Shown: piece after piece, positions 1-8,830 of the stretch
Layout: each line of letters opens with the position of its first letter
How positions within the stretch are numbered: the first letter of the stretch is position 1
Assembly: GCA_947165285.1 (NCBI GenBank)
Contig: CAMUZS010000001.1
Span: forward strand, 310,001-374,000
Direction: 5' to 3'
Length of the DNA stretch: 64,000 nt
From: an uncultured Mycoplasmatota bacterium
Lineage (GTDB): Bacteria > Bacillota_I > Bacilli_A > RF39 > UBA660
Program-made: the position numbers and the translations under genes
Notes under the pieces: model-generated
Seen by the model: only the letters and a program-made list of their open reading frames with translations
Told to the model about the DNA's origin: nothing
Databases searched by the model: none

Positions 1-219
1 AATTAATGATTTATTAATTAAATTATTTACTGAATTCATAACTTCTTCTAAAGAAATATTTAAATTAGTTGATATTTTTTGAGCATCAAAAACATTATCT
101 ATACTATTTATAAAATATATTAGAATTAAAAAATCATTAACTGATATATCTTTATCAATATATTTAATGATTGATTGAGAAATAGTAAAATTCTTATCTT
201 TTAATAATAATTCATTCAT
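1..219 (-). CDS. dnaD: DnaD-like replication initiation protein, N-terminal part (cut by window edge)
   Basis: The first 73 residues are visible; the gene runs off the left edge. The start is an ATG at 219 with GGAG about ten bases before it, and it overlaps the end of cca by 8 bases, so the two are probably translated together. The piece resembles the winged-helix N-terminal domain of DnaD: it begins NELLLKD and has a late ISLEEVMNSVNNLI segment like the ISVEECTNRLRMFI of Bacillus DnaD. DnaD helps load the helicase at oriC and during restart with DnaB and DnaI. The assignment rests on the N-terminal domain only; the C-terminal DnaD domain is outside the window. Confidence 0.6.
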   Translation of the reverse strand, partial: MNELLLKDKNFTISQSIIKYIDKDISVNDFLILIYFINSIDNVFDAQKISTNLNISLEEVMNSVNNLINKSLI

Positions 220-1309
220 TTAAATACATCTCCTTATTATTTATAATATAACTAATTAATTCATCTTTTTTATTACTTAGTTCATTTAATAATACTTTAT
301 TAATAATATCTTTTTCAATTTTATTTATTATATTTGGATCTACATCTAATATTTTTTTTATTTCATTATAATTAATATCAAGATCTTTATCTTTTTTTAT
401 TGGTAAATTATTATACATACTAATAATATCTTCTTTATCTATTTTTAATATTTTTGCAGCTACTAATGATATATATAGATCATTATTATATAAAGTTATA
501 TTATTAATTTTATCTTCTTTTATAATACTTTTTATGGCATTAATATTACGTAATTCTTCTTTTGTAAATGGATAATCATCACTAATATTTAATTGAGCAT
601 ACATTCCCATTAAATCATCTACATATATTAAATTATTATAAGAAATATTTAATAATTTTAATATTTTTATTTTATTCATAAAATCTAATCCAGAAATTGA
701 ATTAGGACTTATCAATATCTTATTTAGTTCTTCTTTTACTCTTGAAAGAGGAAGAGTTTTTATTAACTCTATATTTTTTTTAATAGATTTTAATAATTCA
801 TCTTCTAATTTAAAATCTAAAGTAATAGAAAATCTTATAGCTCTTAATATTCGAAGAGGATCTTCTTGAATTTTTTCATTTGCATTACCTACAGATTTAA
901 TTAATTTATTTTGTAAATCTTTCATAGCATTTAATTCATCTATTATTAGACCATCTTTATCCATTGCTATAGTATTAATTGTAAAATCTCTTCTTAATAT
1001 ATCTTCTTTTAAGTCATCTATATATTCAATTTTATCAGGTTTTCTTCCATTATAAGATAATTCTTTACGTAATGTTGCAATATCAATTCTATATTCATCA
1101 GTAATTATTTTTACAGTTCCATAATCACTAATCTTAGTTTGATAATTATTAAATAAAACAATTAAATCCTTTGGTAAAGCATTTGTAACAATATCAACAT
1201 CATAAGAATTAATACCAAGTAACTTATCTCTTACAAAACCACCAATAATGTAACATTTAAATCCATTTAGTTCAATTATATTTAATAACTCTAAGATTTC
1301 CTTTTCCAA
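212..1309 (-). CDS. cca: CCA-adding enzyme / tRNA nucleotidyltransferase
   Basis: Adds or repairs the 3' CCA end of tRNAs using CTP and ATP. The N-terminal class II nucleotidyltransferase head has the flexible-loop motif GGFVRD (near residue 23) and the metal-binding DVDIVT. It is followed by RRDFTINTIAMD and the neck motif EDPLRILRAIRF. The 365 residues are close to the family norm. The start is TTG at 1309 with AGGTGA upstream. A TGTTATAAT extended -10 lies at 1327-1335, back to back with the rpmB promoter. The sequence cannot distinguish full CCA-adding activity from a C-only or A-only enzyme. Confidence 0.92.
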   Translation of the reverse strand: MEKEILELLNIIELNGFKCYIIGGFVRDKLLGINSYDVDIVTNALPKDLIVLFNNYQTKISDYGTVKIITDEYRIDIATLRKELSYNGRKPDKIEYIDDLKEDILRRDFTINTIAMDKDGLIIDELNAMKDLQNKLIKSVGNANEKIQEDPLRILRAIRFSITLDFKLEDELLKSIKKNIELIKTLPLSRVKEELNKILISPNSISGLDFMNKIKILKLLNISYNNLIYVDDLMGMYAQLNISDDYPFTKEELRNINAIKSIIKEDKINNITLYNNDLYISLVAAKILKIDKEDIISMYNNLPIKKDKDLDINYNEIKKILDVDPNIINKIEKDIINKVLLNELSNKKDELISYIINNKEMYLNE

Positions 1310-1344
1310 TTTAATTCACCTTAATTATTATAACATGTTTTTAA

Positions 1345-1373
1345 TTGACTTTACACTATAAATATGTTAATAT
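1345..1373 (+). promoter_or_regulatory. Promoter of rpmB
   Basis: TTGACT (1345-1350), a 17-base spacer and TAATAT (1368-1373) form a good vegetative promoter. The predicted transcript starts near 1380, just before the AGGAGG of rpmB. Confidence 0.75.
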
Positions 1374-1406
1374 CTTTTAAGTGAGAAAAGATTAGGAGGT
1401 TTATTT

Positions 1407-1580
1407 ATGGCAAAGAAAGTAACAAAGAAAAAACCTTTGACTGTTAACTTAAGAAGTCATGCATTAAATGCTACAAAATCAAAACAAAAACCAAATTTAG
1501 TTAAGACTGTAATTAATGGAGAAAAAGTTATAACAACTGCAAGAGAAGCTAGAACTGCAAAAAAGAATGCTAACAAATAG
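1407..1580 (+). CDS. rpmB: 50S ribosomal protein L28 (bL28), diverged
   Basis: A 57-residue basic protein that starts at an ATG 6-8 bases after AGGAGG. The stretch RSHALNATKSKQKPNL followed by a basic region matches the middle of bL28 (RSHALNATKRKWKPNL in relatives). It differs in lacking the usual tryptophan and any N-terminal cysteines. It would sit in the large ribosomal subunit. It is a single-gene unit with its own promoter and a terminator that overlaps the stop codon. The main doubt is that the protein is short and diverged. Confidence 0.75.
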   Translation: MAKKVTKKKPLTVNLRSHALNATKSKQKPNLVKTVINGEKVITTAREARTAKKNANK

Positions 1581-1589
1581 CATTCTTTT
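1561..1589. terminator. Bidirectional terminator rpmB / DUF2130 gene
   Basis: A perfect 12-bp stem (1561-1572 with 1578-1589) with loop ACAAA. It has A-runs on one side and T-runs on the other, so it can serve both converging genes. It contains the rpmB stop codon. Confidence 0.85.
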
Positions 1590-1591
1590 TA

Positions 1592-2770
1592 TTATTCTTT
1601 TATATTTTCAAACATTTTTTGCATTGTTTCATTATTTGATGTTAATTTTTTTATTGATAATTCCTCTGCTTTATTATTTGCAATTCTTAAATTATTTTCA
1701 CTTGAAAGAAGAGCTTCTTTTGTTTTTTGTAAATGATTAATTGTTTTATCTATTTCTTCGATTGCTTTTTTAAATTTATCAGATGCTAATCGATAATTTC
1801 TTCCAAAGTTTTCCTTAAAATTATTTATATTTTCTTCAAAATTTGTTATATCAATATTTTGATTTTTTATTAACAATAATTCATTTTTATATTTAAGAGA
1901 ATTTAATGATATTCCCCTAATAAGTGTAATTAACGGTATAAAAAATTGTGGTCTTATAACATACATTTTTTCATATTTATGTGATACATCTACAATTCCA
2001 TTATTATAATAATCATTATCTATTTCAAGAAGGGATACTAAAACAGCATATTCACATTTTTTTTCTCTTCTATCTTTATCTAATTCTTTAAAAAAATCTT
2101 CATTTTTATGTTTTGTAGATGTTGTATCAGCTTCATTTTTCATTTCAAACATAATTGATACGATTTCATTATTATCATCATCAAAGTCTTTAAAAATAAA
2201 ATCTCCTTTAGAACCACTTTTAATATCATTATCTTTTTCAAAATATGCATTTTTAAATAATGGCCTTAATGTATTAAATTCATTAAAACAATGTTGTTCT
2301 AAAGATTCTCCTATCATTTTAGTAGATTGTCTTGCTTTAAAATCCTTATAATATGATATTTGTTCATCTTTATTTTTTATTTTTTCTTCATAACTTTCTT
2401 TAATATTTTTTTCTTTTAATAAGTATTCATTTTTATTAGTTTCTATTTTACCAGTTAATGTTGTAATTTCTTTTTCTTTTTCTAATATAGCTTCTTTTAT
2501 TTTTAAATTATTTTCTGATTCTTGTAATTTTAATTTGTTTTCTAATTCTTTTATTTCTAAATTTTTTTTATTCATTTCATCAATGTATTTTTTTTCAATA
2601 TCGTTTTGAGCTATCTTTATAGAATTTTCTTTATCTAATTTATAATTTTTTTCTCTTTCTTCAAGTTCATGAATAAATTCTTTATCTCTAATTTGCTTAA
2701 CTATTGATTCATAATTTGATTCATCTATTTTAAATACACTACCACACTTTGGACATTTTATTTCTTGCAT
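1592..2770 (-). CDS. DUF2130 family protein
   Basis: 392 residues in three parts. First is a small zinc ribbon (CPKCG at residues 6-10; its partner cysteines are not clear). Next is a long charged helical region of roughly residues 30-150, typical of coiled coil. Last is the DUF2130 domain from about 150, with GDFIFKD, MFEMKNEADTT and KNEDFFKELDKDRREKKC. The D...E-x-K spacing resembles PD-(D/E)xK nuclease-like folds, so a DNA or RNA transaction is possible, but no activity is established for the family. Start ATG is preceded by AGGAGG. It is a single-gene unit. Confidence 0.82.
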   Translation of the reverse strand: MQEIKCPKCGSVFKIDESNYESIVKQIRDKEFIHELEEREKNYKLDKENSIKIAQNDIEKKYIDEMNKKNLEIKELENKLKLQESENNLKIKEAILEKEKEITTLTGKIETNKNEYLLKEKNIKESYEEKIKNKDEQISYYKDFKARQSTKMIGESLEQHCFNEFNTLRPLFKNAYFEKDNDIKSGSKGDFIFKDFDDDNNEIVSIMFEMKNEADTTSTKHKNEDFFKELDKDRREKKCEYAVLVSLLEIDNDYYNNGIVDVSHKYEKMYVIRPQFFIPLITLIRGISLNSLKYKNELLLIKNQNIDITNFEENINNFKENFGRNYRLASDKFKKAIEEIDKTINHLQKTKEALLSSENNLRIANNKAEELSIKKLTSNNETMQKMFENIKE

Positions 2771-2808
2771 TTTTTATACCTCCTATAAATATTTTAGCAA
2801 AAAAAAAT

Positions 2809-2830
2809 AACAAATCAAATACGATTTGTT
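2809..2830 (-). terminator. Terminator of the 2815-3363 gene
   Basis: AACAAATC / GATTTGTT stem with a 6-base loop, followed on the minus strand by a run of T. It overlaps the end of the coding region. Confidence 0.8.
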
Positions 2831-3363
2831 ACTTTTCTTAATTTTTTATTATTAATATTATACGATTTAAATAAATAACTTCTAGACATATTTAATATAC
2901 TATATTGATCATTATTATCATAAAAATTACCATTTTCATCTGCCTTATACTTATCTGGTAAATTTTTTAAATATTTATTAAACATATCTTTTTCAAAATA
3001 ACACTCTATACTTTCTAATGAAACATAGCTTTTTATACTAAATAAATTAAAATCATCAATAGGTATACAAAACTCCGGAAGTGGAATATATTTATTTTCT
3101 TCTATATTATTATAATAACCATATCCAAAATTTTTCATTAATAAATTAATCGGCATTATACAAAATATTATTTTATATGGTGTATCTGGTTTTAACTTTG
3201 AAAAATAAATACAACTTTCAGGATAAAAGAAAAAATGAATATATTTTTTATCATTACTATAATTAAAAGTATTTAAATTCATATTAGAAAAATCACTAAT
3301 ATATTTTATATCAGATTTATAAGATTTTATTTCCTCTTCAGAGCAACATCTATATACATTCAT
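2815..3363 (-). CDS. Hypothetical protein beginning MNVYRCCSEEE
   Basis: 182 residues from the ATG at 3363, which has AAGAGGT upstream. An in-frame start 36 bases earlier lacks a ribosome site. The protein has no signal peptide or membrane segment. It opens YRCCSEEEI, then has KYIHFFFYPES and later GYGYY and PLPEFCIP. The opening YR..SEEE and the H-F-F segment are reminiscent of small ADP-ribosyltransferase-like or phage-encoded proteins, but this is a weak resemblance and I do not assign a function. It has its own terminator and no clear operon partner. Confidence 0.6.
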   Translation of the reverse strand: MNVYRCCSEEEIKSYKSDIKYISDFSNMNLNTFNYSNDKKYIHFFFYPESCIYFSKLKPDTPYKIIFCIMPINLLMKNFGYGYYNNIEENKYIPLPEFCIPIDDFNLFSIKSYVSLESIECYFEKDMFNKYLKNLPDKYKADENGNFYDNNDQYSILNMSRSYLFKSYNINNKKLRKVTNRI

Positions 3364-3474
3364 AAAACTACCTCTTTTATTAATTGCATATAATAACATA
3401 TTGTAAAATAAATGTCAAAACGTATTGATATTTTTATTATTATATGAAAAAATTATCTTTGTGAGGTGTTAAAA

Positions 3475-3888
3475 ATGAATTATAATTTTAAAGTGGATTT
3501 TACATGTTCTAAGTGTAATGAAAAAAGTAAAATTGATAAAAAATATATATTACCAGGATATGATTCTGATGGATATGATGATTATTTAATTTTTTATGCT
3601 AAATGTCCTAAATGTTTATACACTAGTACAATTAAAAATAGTATTATTCCAAATAATATTAAATTAGAGTTAATGAAAAAATATTCTTTAATTGCTAGCG
3701 AAACATTAAGAATTTGGAATTTAGAATATGAAATTAATCTTTTAAATAAAAAGAAAAATGAATTAGAAAATATTAAAAATTGCATTGTTAAAAAAAGAAA
3801 AAATGATAATTATTTATTTAATGGATGGTATGATAGTCAATCTTTAGTAAAAAATGAAGAAGAAGTAACTAAAAAACTTATGATATAA
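3475..3888 (+). CDS. Hypothetical zinc-ribbon protein
   Basis: 137 residues. The ATG at 3475 is preferred because GAGGTG (3463-3468) is well spaced; the GTG inside that ribosome site is the only earlier start. Two cysteine pairs, CSKC near residue 11 and CPKC near residue 43, form a probable zinc ribbon with a 28-residue insert. The C-terminal half is helical and charged. There are no membrane segments. It may bind nucleic acid or act as a small adaptor, which cannot be decided from sequence. It is one of the few plus-strand genes and ends in a shared terminator. Confidence 0.65.
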   Translation: MNYNFKVDFTCSKCNEKSKIDKKYILPGYDSDGYDDYLIFYAKCPKCLYTSTIKNSIIPNNIKLELMKKYSLIASETLRIWNLEYEINLLNKKKNELENIKNCIVKKRKNDNYLFNGWYDSQSLVKNEEEVTKKLMI

Positions 3889-3897
3889 TCATAAGTT
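3875..3897. terminator. Bidirectional terminator
   Basis: Stem AACTTATGAT / ATCATAAGTT with a 3-base loop, then CTTTTTT. It separates the plus-strand zinc-ribbon gene from the minus-strand DUF4186 gene and overlaps both coding ends. Confidence 0.8.
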
Positions 3898-4239
3898 CTT
3901 TTTTATCCATTTCATTATTAAATCTACTATATAATTTATTTCATATTCCGATAATTGTTTTCCTTTTTCTAAATGATGCCATTTTTCTAAACATGATCTA
4001 CAACAAGTTGCAGTTGCATGTTGTGCAATAAATACTGGATGTCCTTTCATTGGTGTTTGTTTTCCATCATTTTTAATATATTTAGGTGCTAATCTTTTGT
4101 TAATAAAATCAAAAGCATGTAATCTTATTGTATCTAATCCCTTATCATTAATATAATCTATCATATATTTTTTTAAATAAAATGATGATCTAAATTTAGA
4201 ATTAGAAAGTTTAATTAATATATCATCAATCTTGTTCAT
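3889..4239 (-). CDS. DUF4186 family protein
   Basis: 116 residues matching the DUF4186 family through its hallmark centre: KGHPVFIAQHATATCCRSCLEKWH, quoted here as FIAQHATATCC and SCLEKWH, at residues 65-90. The CC...C and histidines suggest metal or nucleotide binding, but the family function is unknown. It overlaps the upstream 101-residue gene by 14 bases and has only a weak ribosome site, so translation is probably coupled to that gene. It is last in a four-gene minus-strand run with the U32 and SWIM genes. Confidence 0.8.
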   Translation of the reverse strand: MNKIDDILIKLSNSKFRSSFYLKKYMIDYINDKGLDTIRLHAFDFINKRLAPKYIKNDGKQTPMKGHPVFIAQHATATCCRSCLEKWHHLEKGKQLSEYEINYIVDLIMKWIKKNL

Positions 4240-4531
4240 GTTTAATATCTTTTATTTTTTTATTAATTAAATAGATTAAATCATTTTCGAAATTTAATAA
4301 TTTAGATATTCTTAAGGTATCTTGTAATTTTACAATATTACTTTCTTCTTTATCAACATATTTTAAATAATCATAATAATTAAAATTATCTAATGGATAT
4401 TCTTCAATAAAATCTTCAATATATTTTTTTATTTCATTTAATCTATATTCTTTTAATTCATATTCATCCATTAAAGTCATTCCTAAATATGCACCAAATA
4501 AAGTCTTATATTTATCTTCAATACTATTCAT
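4226..4531 (-). CDS. Hypothetical protein
   Basis: 101 residues from the ATG at 4531, which has AGAAAGGAT upstream; a TTG 33 bases earlier is a poorer start. The protein is soluble, rich in Glu, Lys and Tyr, predicted helical, and has no recognisable motif. It overlaps the U32 gene upstream by 8 bases and the DUF4186 gene downstream by 14. Such tight overlaps suggest the three are co-translated. Function unknown. Confidence 0.6.
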   Translation of the reverse strand: MNSIEDKYKTLFGAYLGMTLMDEYELKEYRLNEIKKYIEDFIEEYPLDNFNYYDYLKYVDKEESNIVKLQDTLRISKLLNFENDLIYLINKKIKDIKHEQD

Positions 4532-6608
4532 TAATATAATCCTTTCTAATATTATTAACTCCAATACTAAAATAATTATTATAATCTTCTTTTCTATCTT
4601 TTAAATAGATACTCATATAATTATCATTTGATTTTAATATATATTTGTGTTTATTACCCTCTAAGATTAAATTAGATAAATTATAATACTTATTTAAATC
4701 AAACTTTGCAGACATTACCTCAATATTAGATGATGTTATAACTTCTAAATTCGGATGTTTATGATATCTATTTTCATAAGAATTAATAAGATCTTTAATA
4801 TCATCAAAAGATAATTCATGAGACAACGTTATTTTATTTACTCCCATAGAATGTAAAAAAGCAACAGTATATGAATTTGTGACATTTAATGAATAATCAG
4901 TATCAATATTATTTAATGAATATAATGCTCCTATTTCTGAAACTAAATAGTGTTTAGATTTATCATATTTTTCATATGATTGAATTATTTTAGGTATTCT
5001 AATTATTTCATTATTAAATAAATTATCTTTTAAAATATTTTCATTTTGTTCCTTATCAAAATTTGGTAATTCACAAGAATATTTTTCTTTAATAAAATTA
5101 GTTTTATACATTCTTTTTTGATTTAATTCTTCGATTATTTCTCTTCTTAAATCATTAAATATTTTAAGTGGAACAAAAACATTATCATCAATATTTATTT
5201 TTAAAGAATTAATCTTATATGCACTATCATTTATTTTATTAATTTTTTCTTCTAATTCTTCTTTAGTCGTTGGTCTATTAATTGAAGATTGTAAAATTAT
5301 ACTTTCTTTTTTAACACTATTTTTACCATCAGTCACAACAATTTGTAATGCTTCATTAACTCGTGCTTTAATACTAGCAGTTAATAAAACTCGTCTATTT
5401 TTTCTTGAAATAATATTATTAATATCATCATTTATTTTTTGTGATGATGTTTTTAAAATAATTGAATTAATATCTATTTTTTTATGTGTATCAAAAGAAA
5501 TAATATCTCCCTTATGTGCTTCTTTAGTTAATTTATTTTTAATATAAAAATTATTTAATATTATAGCATCTTCAGATGATGAAAGAATTCTTAAAGCATC
5601 ACCTATATATACATCATCATTTAATTTAACTTCTACTCTATTATTTTTGCATTTTATAACAACACCTATTTCAACACCTTGATGATTTGATGATTTCATA
5701 TTTACTATTTTATTATTATCTTCATTAAATAAAAATCCTTTTGTATATTCCCTATTAAATACTACTTTTAAATCATGTAGTTTTTGTTTATCAATAAATA
5801 CTTTTTTATCTTTATAATAAGAATCAATTGCCTTTCTATATAAAGATGTAACTAAATATACATAAGCAGGACTTTTCATTCTACCTTCAATTTTAAGAGA
5901 TGATATTCCTAAATCTATTAATCTACCCAAATTTTCTAATGAATTTAAATCTTTTAAAGATAATGCAAATACATCTTTATCTACTATTTTATTATTATCT
6001 AATACATTATATTTTAAACGACATGATCCTTCACATGCACCTTGGTTTGCTGATCTATTTGAATTAAAATAACTCATTAAACACTGTCCTGAGTAAGATA
6101 CACAAAGTGCTCCATGAACAAATACTTCAAGTTCAATATTTGAATTTTCTTTTATATTTTTAATTTCTTCAAGTGATGTTTCTCTAGCTAATACTACTCG
6201 TTTAACACCAAGTGATTCCATTAATTTTGTTCCACTTAAATTATGAATATGCATTTGAGTAGAAGAATGAACTTCTAAATTAGGATAAGTTTTTCTTATT
6301 AAATCTAACATACCTAAATCTTGTACTAAAATAGCATCAACATTATTTTTATGTAAGAATTCAATATATTTTAAAAATTCATCTACTTCACGATCATAAA
6401 TAAGCGTATTACAAGTTACATATACTTTAACTCCATAAATATGTGCATAATTAATTGCATTTATTAATTCTTCATCATTAAAATTTTTAGAAAATGCTCT
6501 AGCACCAAAATTTTTTCCACCTAAATATATTGCATCAGCTCCTGCTTCAATAGCAGCATAAAAACTATCTATATTTCCAGCTGGAGCAAGTAATTCAATT
6601 TTTTTCAT
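4524..6608 (-). CDS. U32 family peptidase (RlhA/TrhP-like RNA hydroxylation family)
   Basis: 694 residues from the ATG at 6608, preceded by AGGTGA; the GTG inside that site is not needed. It begins IELLAPAGN, with GADAIYLGG and FGARAFSKNF, all diagnostic of U32. Residues near 165-200 carry the cysteine set CVSYSGQC...C...C that holds an iron-sulfur cluster in RNA-hydroxylating members. The length fits the long form with a DUF3656-type C-terminal region, as in E. coli RlhA (23S rRNA hydroxylation). The shorter Bacillus TrhP pair makes 5-hydroxyuridine at tRNA position 34. RNA hydroxylation is more likely than proteolysis, but which RNA is unknown. Confidence 0.85.
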   Translation of the reverse strand: MKKIELLAPAGNIDSFYAAIEAGADAIYLGGKNFGARAFSKNFNDEELINAINYAHIYGVKVYVTCNTLIYDREVDEFLKYIEFLHKNNVDAILVQDLGMLDLIRKTYPNLEVHSSTQMHIHNLSGTKLMESLGVKRVVLARETSLEEIKNIKENSNIELEVFVHGALCVSYSGQCLMSYFNSNRSANQGACEGSCRLKYNVLDNNKIVDKDVFALSLKDLNSLENLGRLIDLGISSLKIEGRMKSPAYVYLVTSLYRKAIDSYYKDKKVFIDKQKLHDLKVVFNREYTKGFLFNEDNNKIVNMKSSNHQGVEIGVVIKCKNNRVEVKLNDDVYIGDALRILSSSEDAIILNNFYIKNKLTKEAHKGDIISFDTHKKIDINSIILKTSSQKINDDINNIISRKNRRVLLTASIKARVNEALQIVVTDGKNSVKKESIILQSSINRPTTKEELEEKINKINDSAYKINSLKINIDDNVFVPLKIFNDLRREIIEELNQKRMYKTNFIKEKYSCELPNFDKEQNENILKDNLFNNEIIRIPKIIQSYEKYDKSKHYLVSEIGALYSLNNIDTDYSLNVTNSYTVAFLHSMGVNKITLSHELSFDDIKDLINSYENRYHKHPNLEVITSSNIEVMSAKFDLNKYYNLSNLILEGNKHKYILKSNDNYMSIYLKDRKEDYNNYFSIGVNNIRKDYINE

Positions 6609-6613
6609 ATTTA

Positions 6614-7630
6614 TCACCTATGTTTTTCTAAATACTTTTGTAAATCAATTTCTAGATTATGATCTTTATCATCTTCAATTATTTTAAAATTTAATTTATT
6701 ATTATCAAGTATAGGAAGTAATTCTAAATTATAATCAATAACTACTATAAAATAATCTTGAATAATACCAATACATAAAAAATAGTTAAAATTCTTTAAA
6801 TTGTCAATAATACTTTTACTATTATCCACATAAGATATTTTATAAAATTTCTTCTTTTTTTTCTTTTTTAATGCTAATAAAGCTGCATACATATGTTTAC
6901 AAAAATGATTATATTCACAAGTACATCCAAGTTGTAATTCTTTAGTTACATCATTATAATTAATAGATGTTAAATAATTTTGATTATCTTTAATAACAGC
7001 ATAAGTTATATTATCAATTCTTTCAACAAATGAAATATTATTATCAAAATATTTTTTACCTTGATTTATTATTAATGGTTCAAATAATGAGTCAATATCA
7101 CCTTTTTTCATATCAAATGCAAATACAGTATTCTTTTCTGGTTTAATTAATTTTTCAATCATAATTTGAAAGTATACATAACAAGTTTTTGGCATATTTT
7201 CAAAAACTATTTGCATAATATCTGCTAAAAAAGACCAGCAAGATGGAATATATCTTTTAAATTCAAATCTATTAATATTATAATTATAATCTTTTAAATA
7301 TGAATTAATAATAATATTAGAATCAATATTATCTTCATCAATATATTCTTCACACATCCCATTATTAGTAATTATATCTTTTATTAAATTTATACTTTTT
7401 ATATATATTAAATTAGAATTTATCCAATTATCTACTTCTTTATTTTCAATTAATGATAGATTAATCCAATCTATTTTATACACTTTATACTTTTTATAAT
7501 AATTAATTGTTATATATAAATAATTACCCTCAATATTAATTAATAAAGCATCTAAAATAGTTATAGTCTTTTTCTTCCTTAAATAATTATCTACTAATTT
7601 TTTCTTATTAATTATTTCATTATAATTCAT
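6614..7630 (-). CDS. SWIM zinc-finger protein
   Basis: 338 residues. Near residue 235 is a SWIM-type zinc site, CTCEYNHFCKH (CxC-x5-C-x-H), the only recognisable domain. SWIM modules bind nucleic acid or proteins and often precede SNF2 helicases, but no helicase is fused here. The rest is rich in Ile, Asn and Lys. A Lys run (KKKKKKKK) follows the finger. It ends 5 bases before the U32 start, so the two are probably one transcript and may share an RNA-related role. Start ATG has GAGATGATG upstream. Confidence 0.65.
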   Translation of the reverse strand: MNYNEIINKKKLVDNYLRKKKTITILDALLINIEGNYLYITINYYKKYKVYKIDWINLSLIENKEVDNWINSNLIYIKSINLIKDIITNNGMCEEYIDEDNIDSNIIINSYLKDYNYNINRFEFKRYIPSCWSFLADIMQIVFENMPKTCYVYFQIMIEKLIKPEKNTVFAFDMKKGDIDSLFEPLIINQGKKYFDNNISFVERIDNITYAVIKDNQNYLTSINYNDVTKELQLGCTCEYNHFCKHMYAALLALKKKKKKKFYKISYVDNSKSIIDNLKNFNYFLCIGIIQDYFIVVIDYNLELLPILDNNKLNFKIIEDDKDHNLEIDLQKYLEKHR

Positions 7631-7693
7631 AAATTCATCATCTCGTCTTTAAAATTATACCATAATTGCGTTATAATTAATATGGTGAATGTT

Positions 7694-8413
7694 ATGGATG
7701 AAATAAAAAAATTACAAACAATTATTGATAATTCAAAATCAATTGTTTTTTTTGGTGGAGCTGGTGTATCTACTGCTAGTGGATTAAAAGATTTTAGAAG
7801 TAAAGATGGTATATATAATATGAAATTTGACTATCCACCCGAAGAAATATTATCACATCATTTCTTTATGAATAATACAAAAGAGTTTTTTAAATTTTAT
7901 AAAGATATGTTATGTACTAAAAATATTAAACCAAATATTATTCATACATATTTAGTTGATTTAGAAAAAATTAATAAATTAAAAGCTATTATTACTCAAA
8001 ATATCGATTATTTACATACTCTAGCAGGTTCAAAAAAAGTATTAGAATTACATGGTAATATTAATAGAAATTATTGCACTAAATGTAATAAATTTTATGA
8101 TGGAGAATATGTTTTTAAATCTAATGATATTCCAAGATGTAAGTGTAGTGGAATAATAAAACCAGATGTTGTTTTATATGAAGAAGGTTTAGATGATGAA
8201 GTTGTAAGTGAAGCAATATATTATATAAGTAATGCCGATACATTAATTATTGCAGGTACATCTTTATGTGTTTATCCTGCTGCAGGTTTAATTAGATATT
8301 TTAAAGGTAAAAACTTAGTAATAATAAATAAAGATACTACCACATATGATAGTATCGCTAATTTAGTTATTAATGATGATTTAAAAAATGTATTTTCTAA
8401 ATTAAAGATTTAA
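7694..8413 (+). CDS. cobB: Sir2-family NAD-dependent protein deacylase
   Basis: Removes acyl groups from lysine using NAD. The sirtuin motifs are present: GGAGVSTASGLKDFRS near the N-terminus (NAD), TQNIDYLH, the catalytic ELHGN, and a four-Cys zinc site (CTKC...CKC). About 239 residues, the usual length. A TATAAT at 7672-7677 would start transcription near 7684, beyond the first ATG at 7682. I therefore prefer the ATG at 7694, served by GGTGA. The gene converges on the phosphatase gene and overlaps it by 17 bases. ackA lies 2 kb away, which fits acetyl-phosphate/acetyl-lysine physiology, but that link is inference. Confidence 0.9.
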   Translation: MDEIKKLQTIIDNSKSIVFFGGAGVSTASGLKDFRSKDGIYNMKFDYPPEEILSHHFFMNNTKEFFKFYKDMLCTKNIKPNIIHTYLVDLEKINKLKAIITQNIDYLHTLAGSKKVLELHGNINRNYCTKCNKFYDGEYVFKSNDIPRCKCSGIIKPDVVLYEEGLDDEVVSEAIYYISNADTLIIAGTSLCVYPAAGLIRYFKGKNLVIINKDTTTYDSIANLVINDDLKNVFSKLKI

Positions 8414-8828
8414 ATAGTAAATAACATCCGTTATATATTTCCTCATATACTTTATCAAAATTTCTTGTATACCAGGGATCTTCGATATCTTTATCAAGTA
8501 ATTTAAAAATTTTATTATCATGATCATTAACTAATCTTTTTATATTTTTAATATTATTATCATCCATTGCTATTATATAATCAAAATTATCATAATCTAA
8601 TGCAGTTATTTGTTTAGCTGCTCTTTTTTTATATTTTATATTATTTTTATCTAATACTTTCTTTGCTAAAGGATAAATATCATTTCCAATTTCTTCAGTT
8701 GATGTAGCACGTGATTCTATCAAAAAAATATTATCTAAATTATTTTTCGTAACAATACTTTTTAATATAAATTCAGCCATTGGACTACGACAAATATTAC
8801 CATGGCAAACAAATAATATTTTAAACAT
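8397..8828 (-). CDS. Low-molecular-weight protein-tyrosine (or arginine) phosphatase
   Basis: 143 residues opening with the P-loop VCHGNICRSPMAE (Cys-x5-Arg-Ser) and ending with the general-acid loop DPWY near residue 115. These are the two catalytic elements of LMW-PTP. In Bacillota such enzymes remove phosphate from Tyr (YfkJ, PtpB) or Arg (YwlE). The residue after the P-loop Asn is Ile rather than the Thr linked with arginine phosphatases, so tyrosine is the better guess. It starts 2 bases after nrnA and shares its transcript. Its tail overlaps the sirtuin gene. Confidence 0.9.
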   Translation of the reverse strand: MFKILFVCHGNICRSPMAEFILKSIVTKNNLDNIFLIESRATSTEEIGNDIYPLAKKVLDKNNIKYKKRAAKQITALDYDNFDYIIAMDDNNIKNIKRLVNDHDNKIFKLLDKDIEDPWYTRNFDKVYEEIYNGCYLLFKSLI

Positions 8829-8830
8829 AA

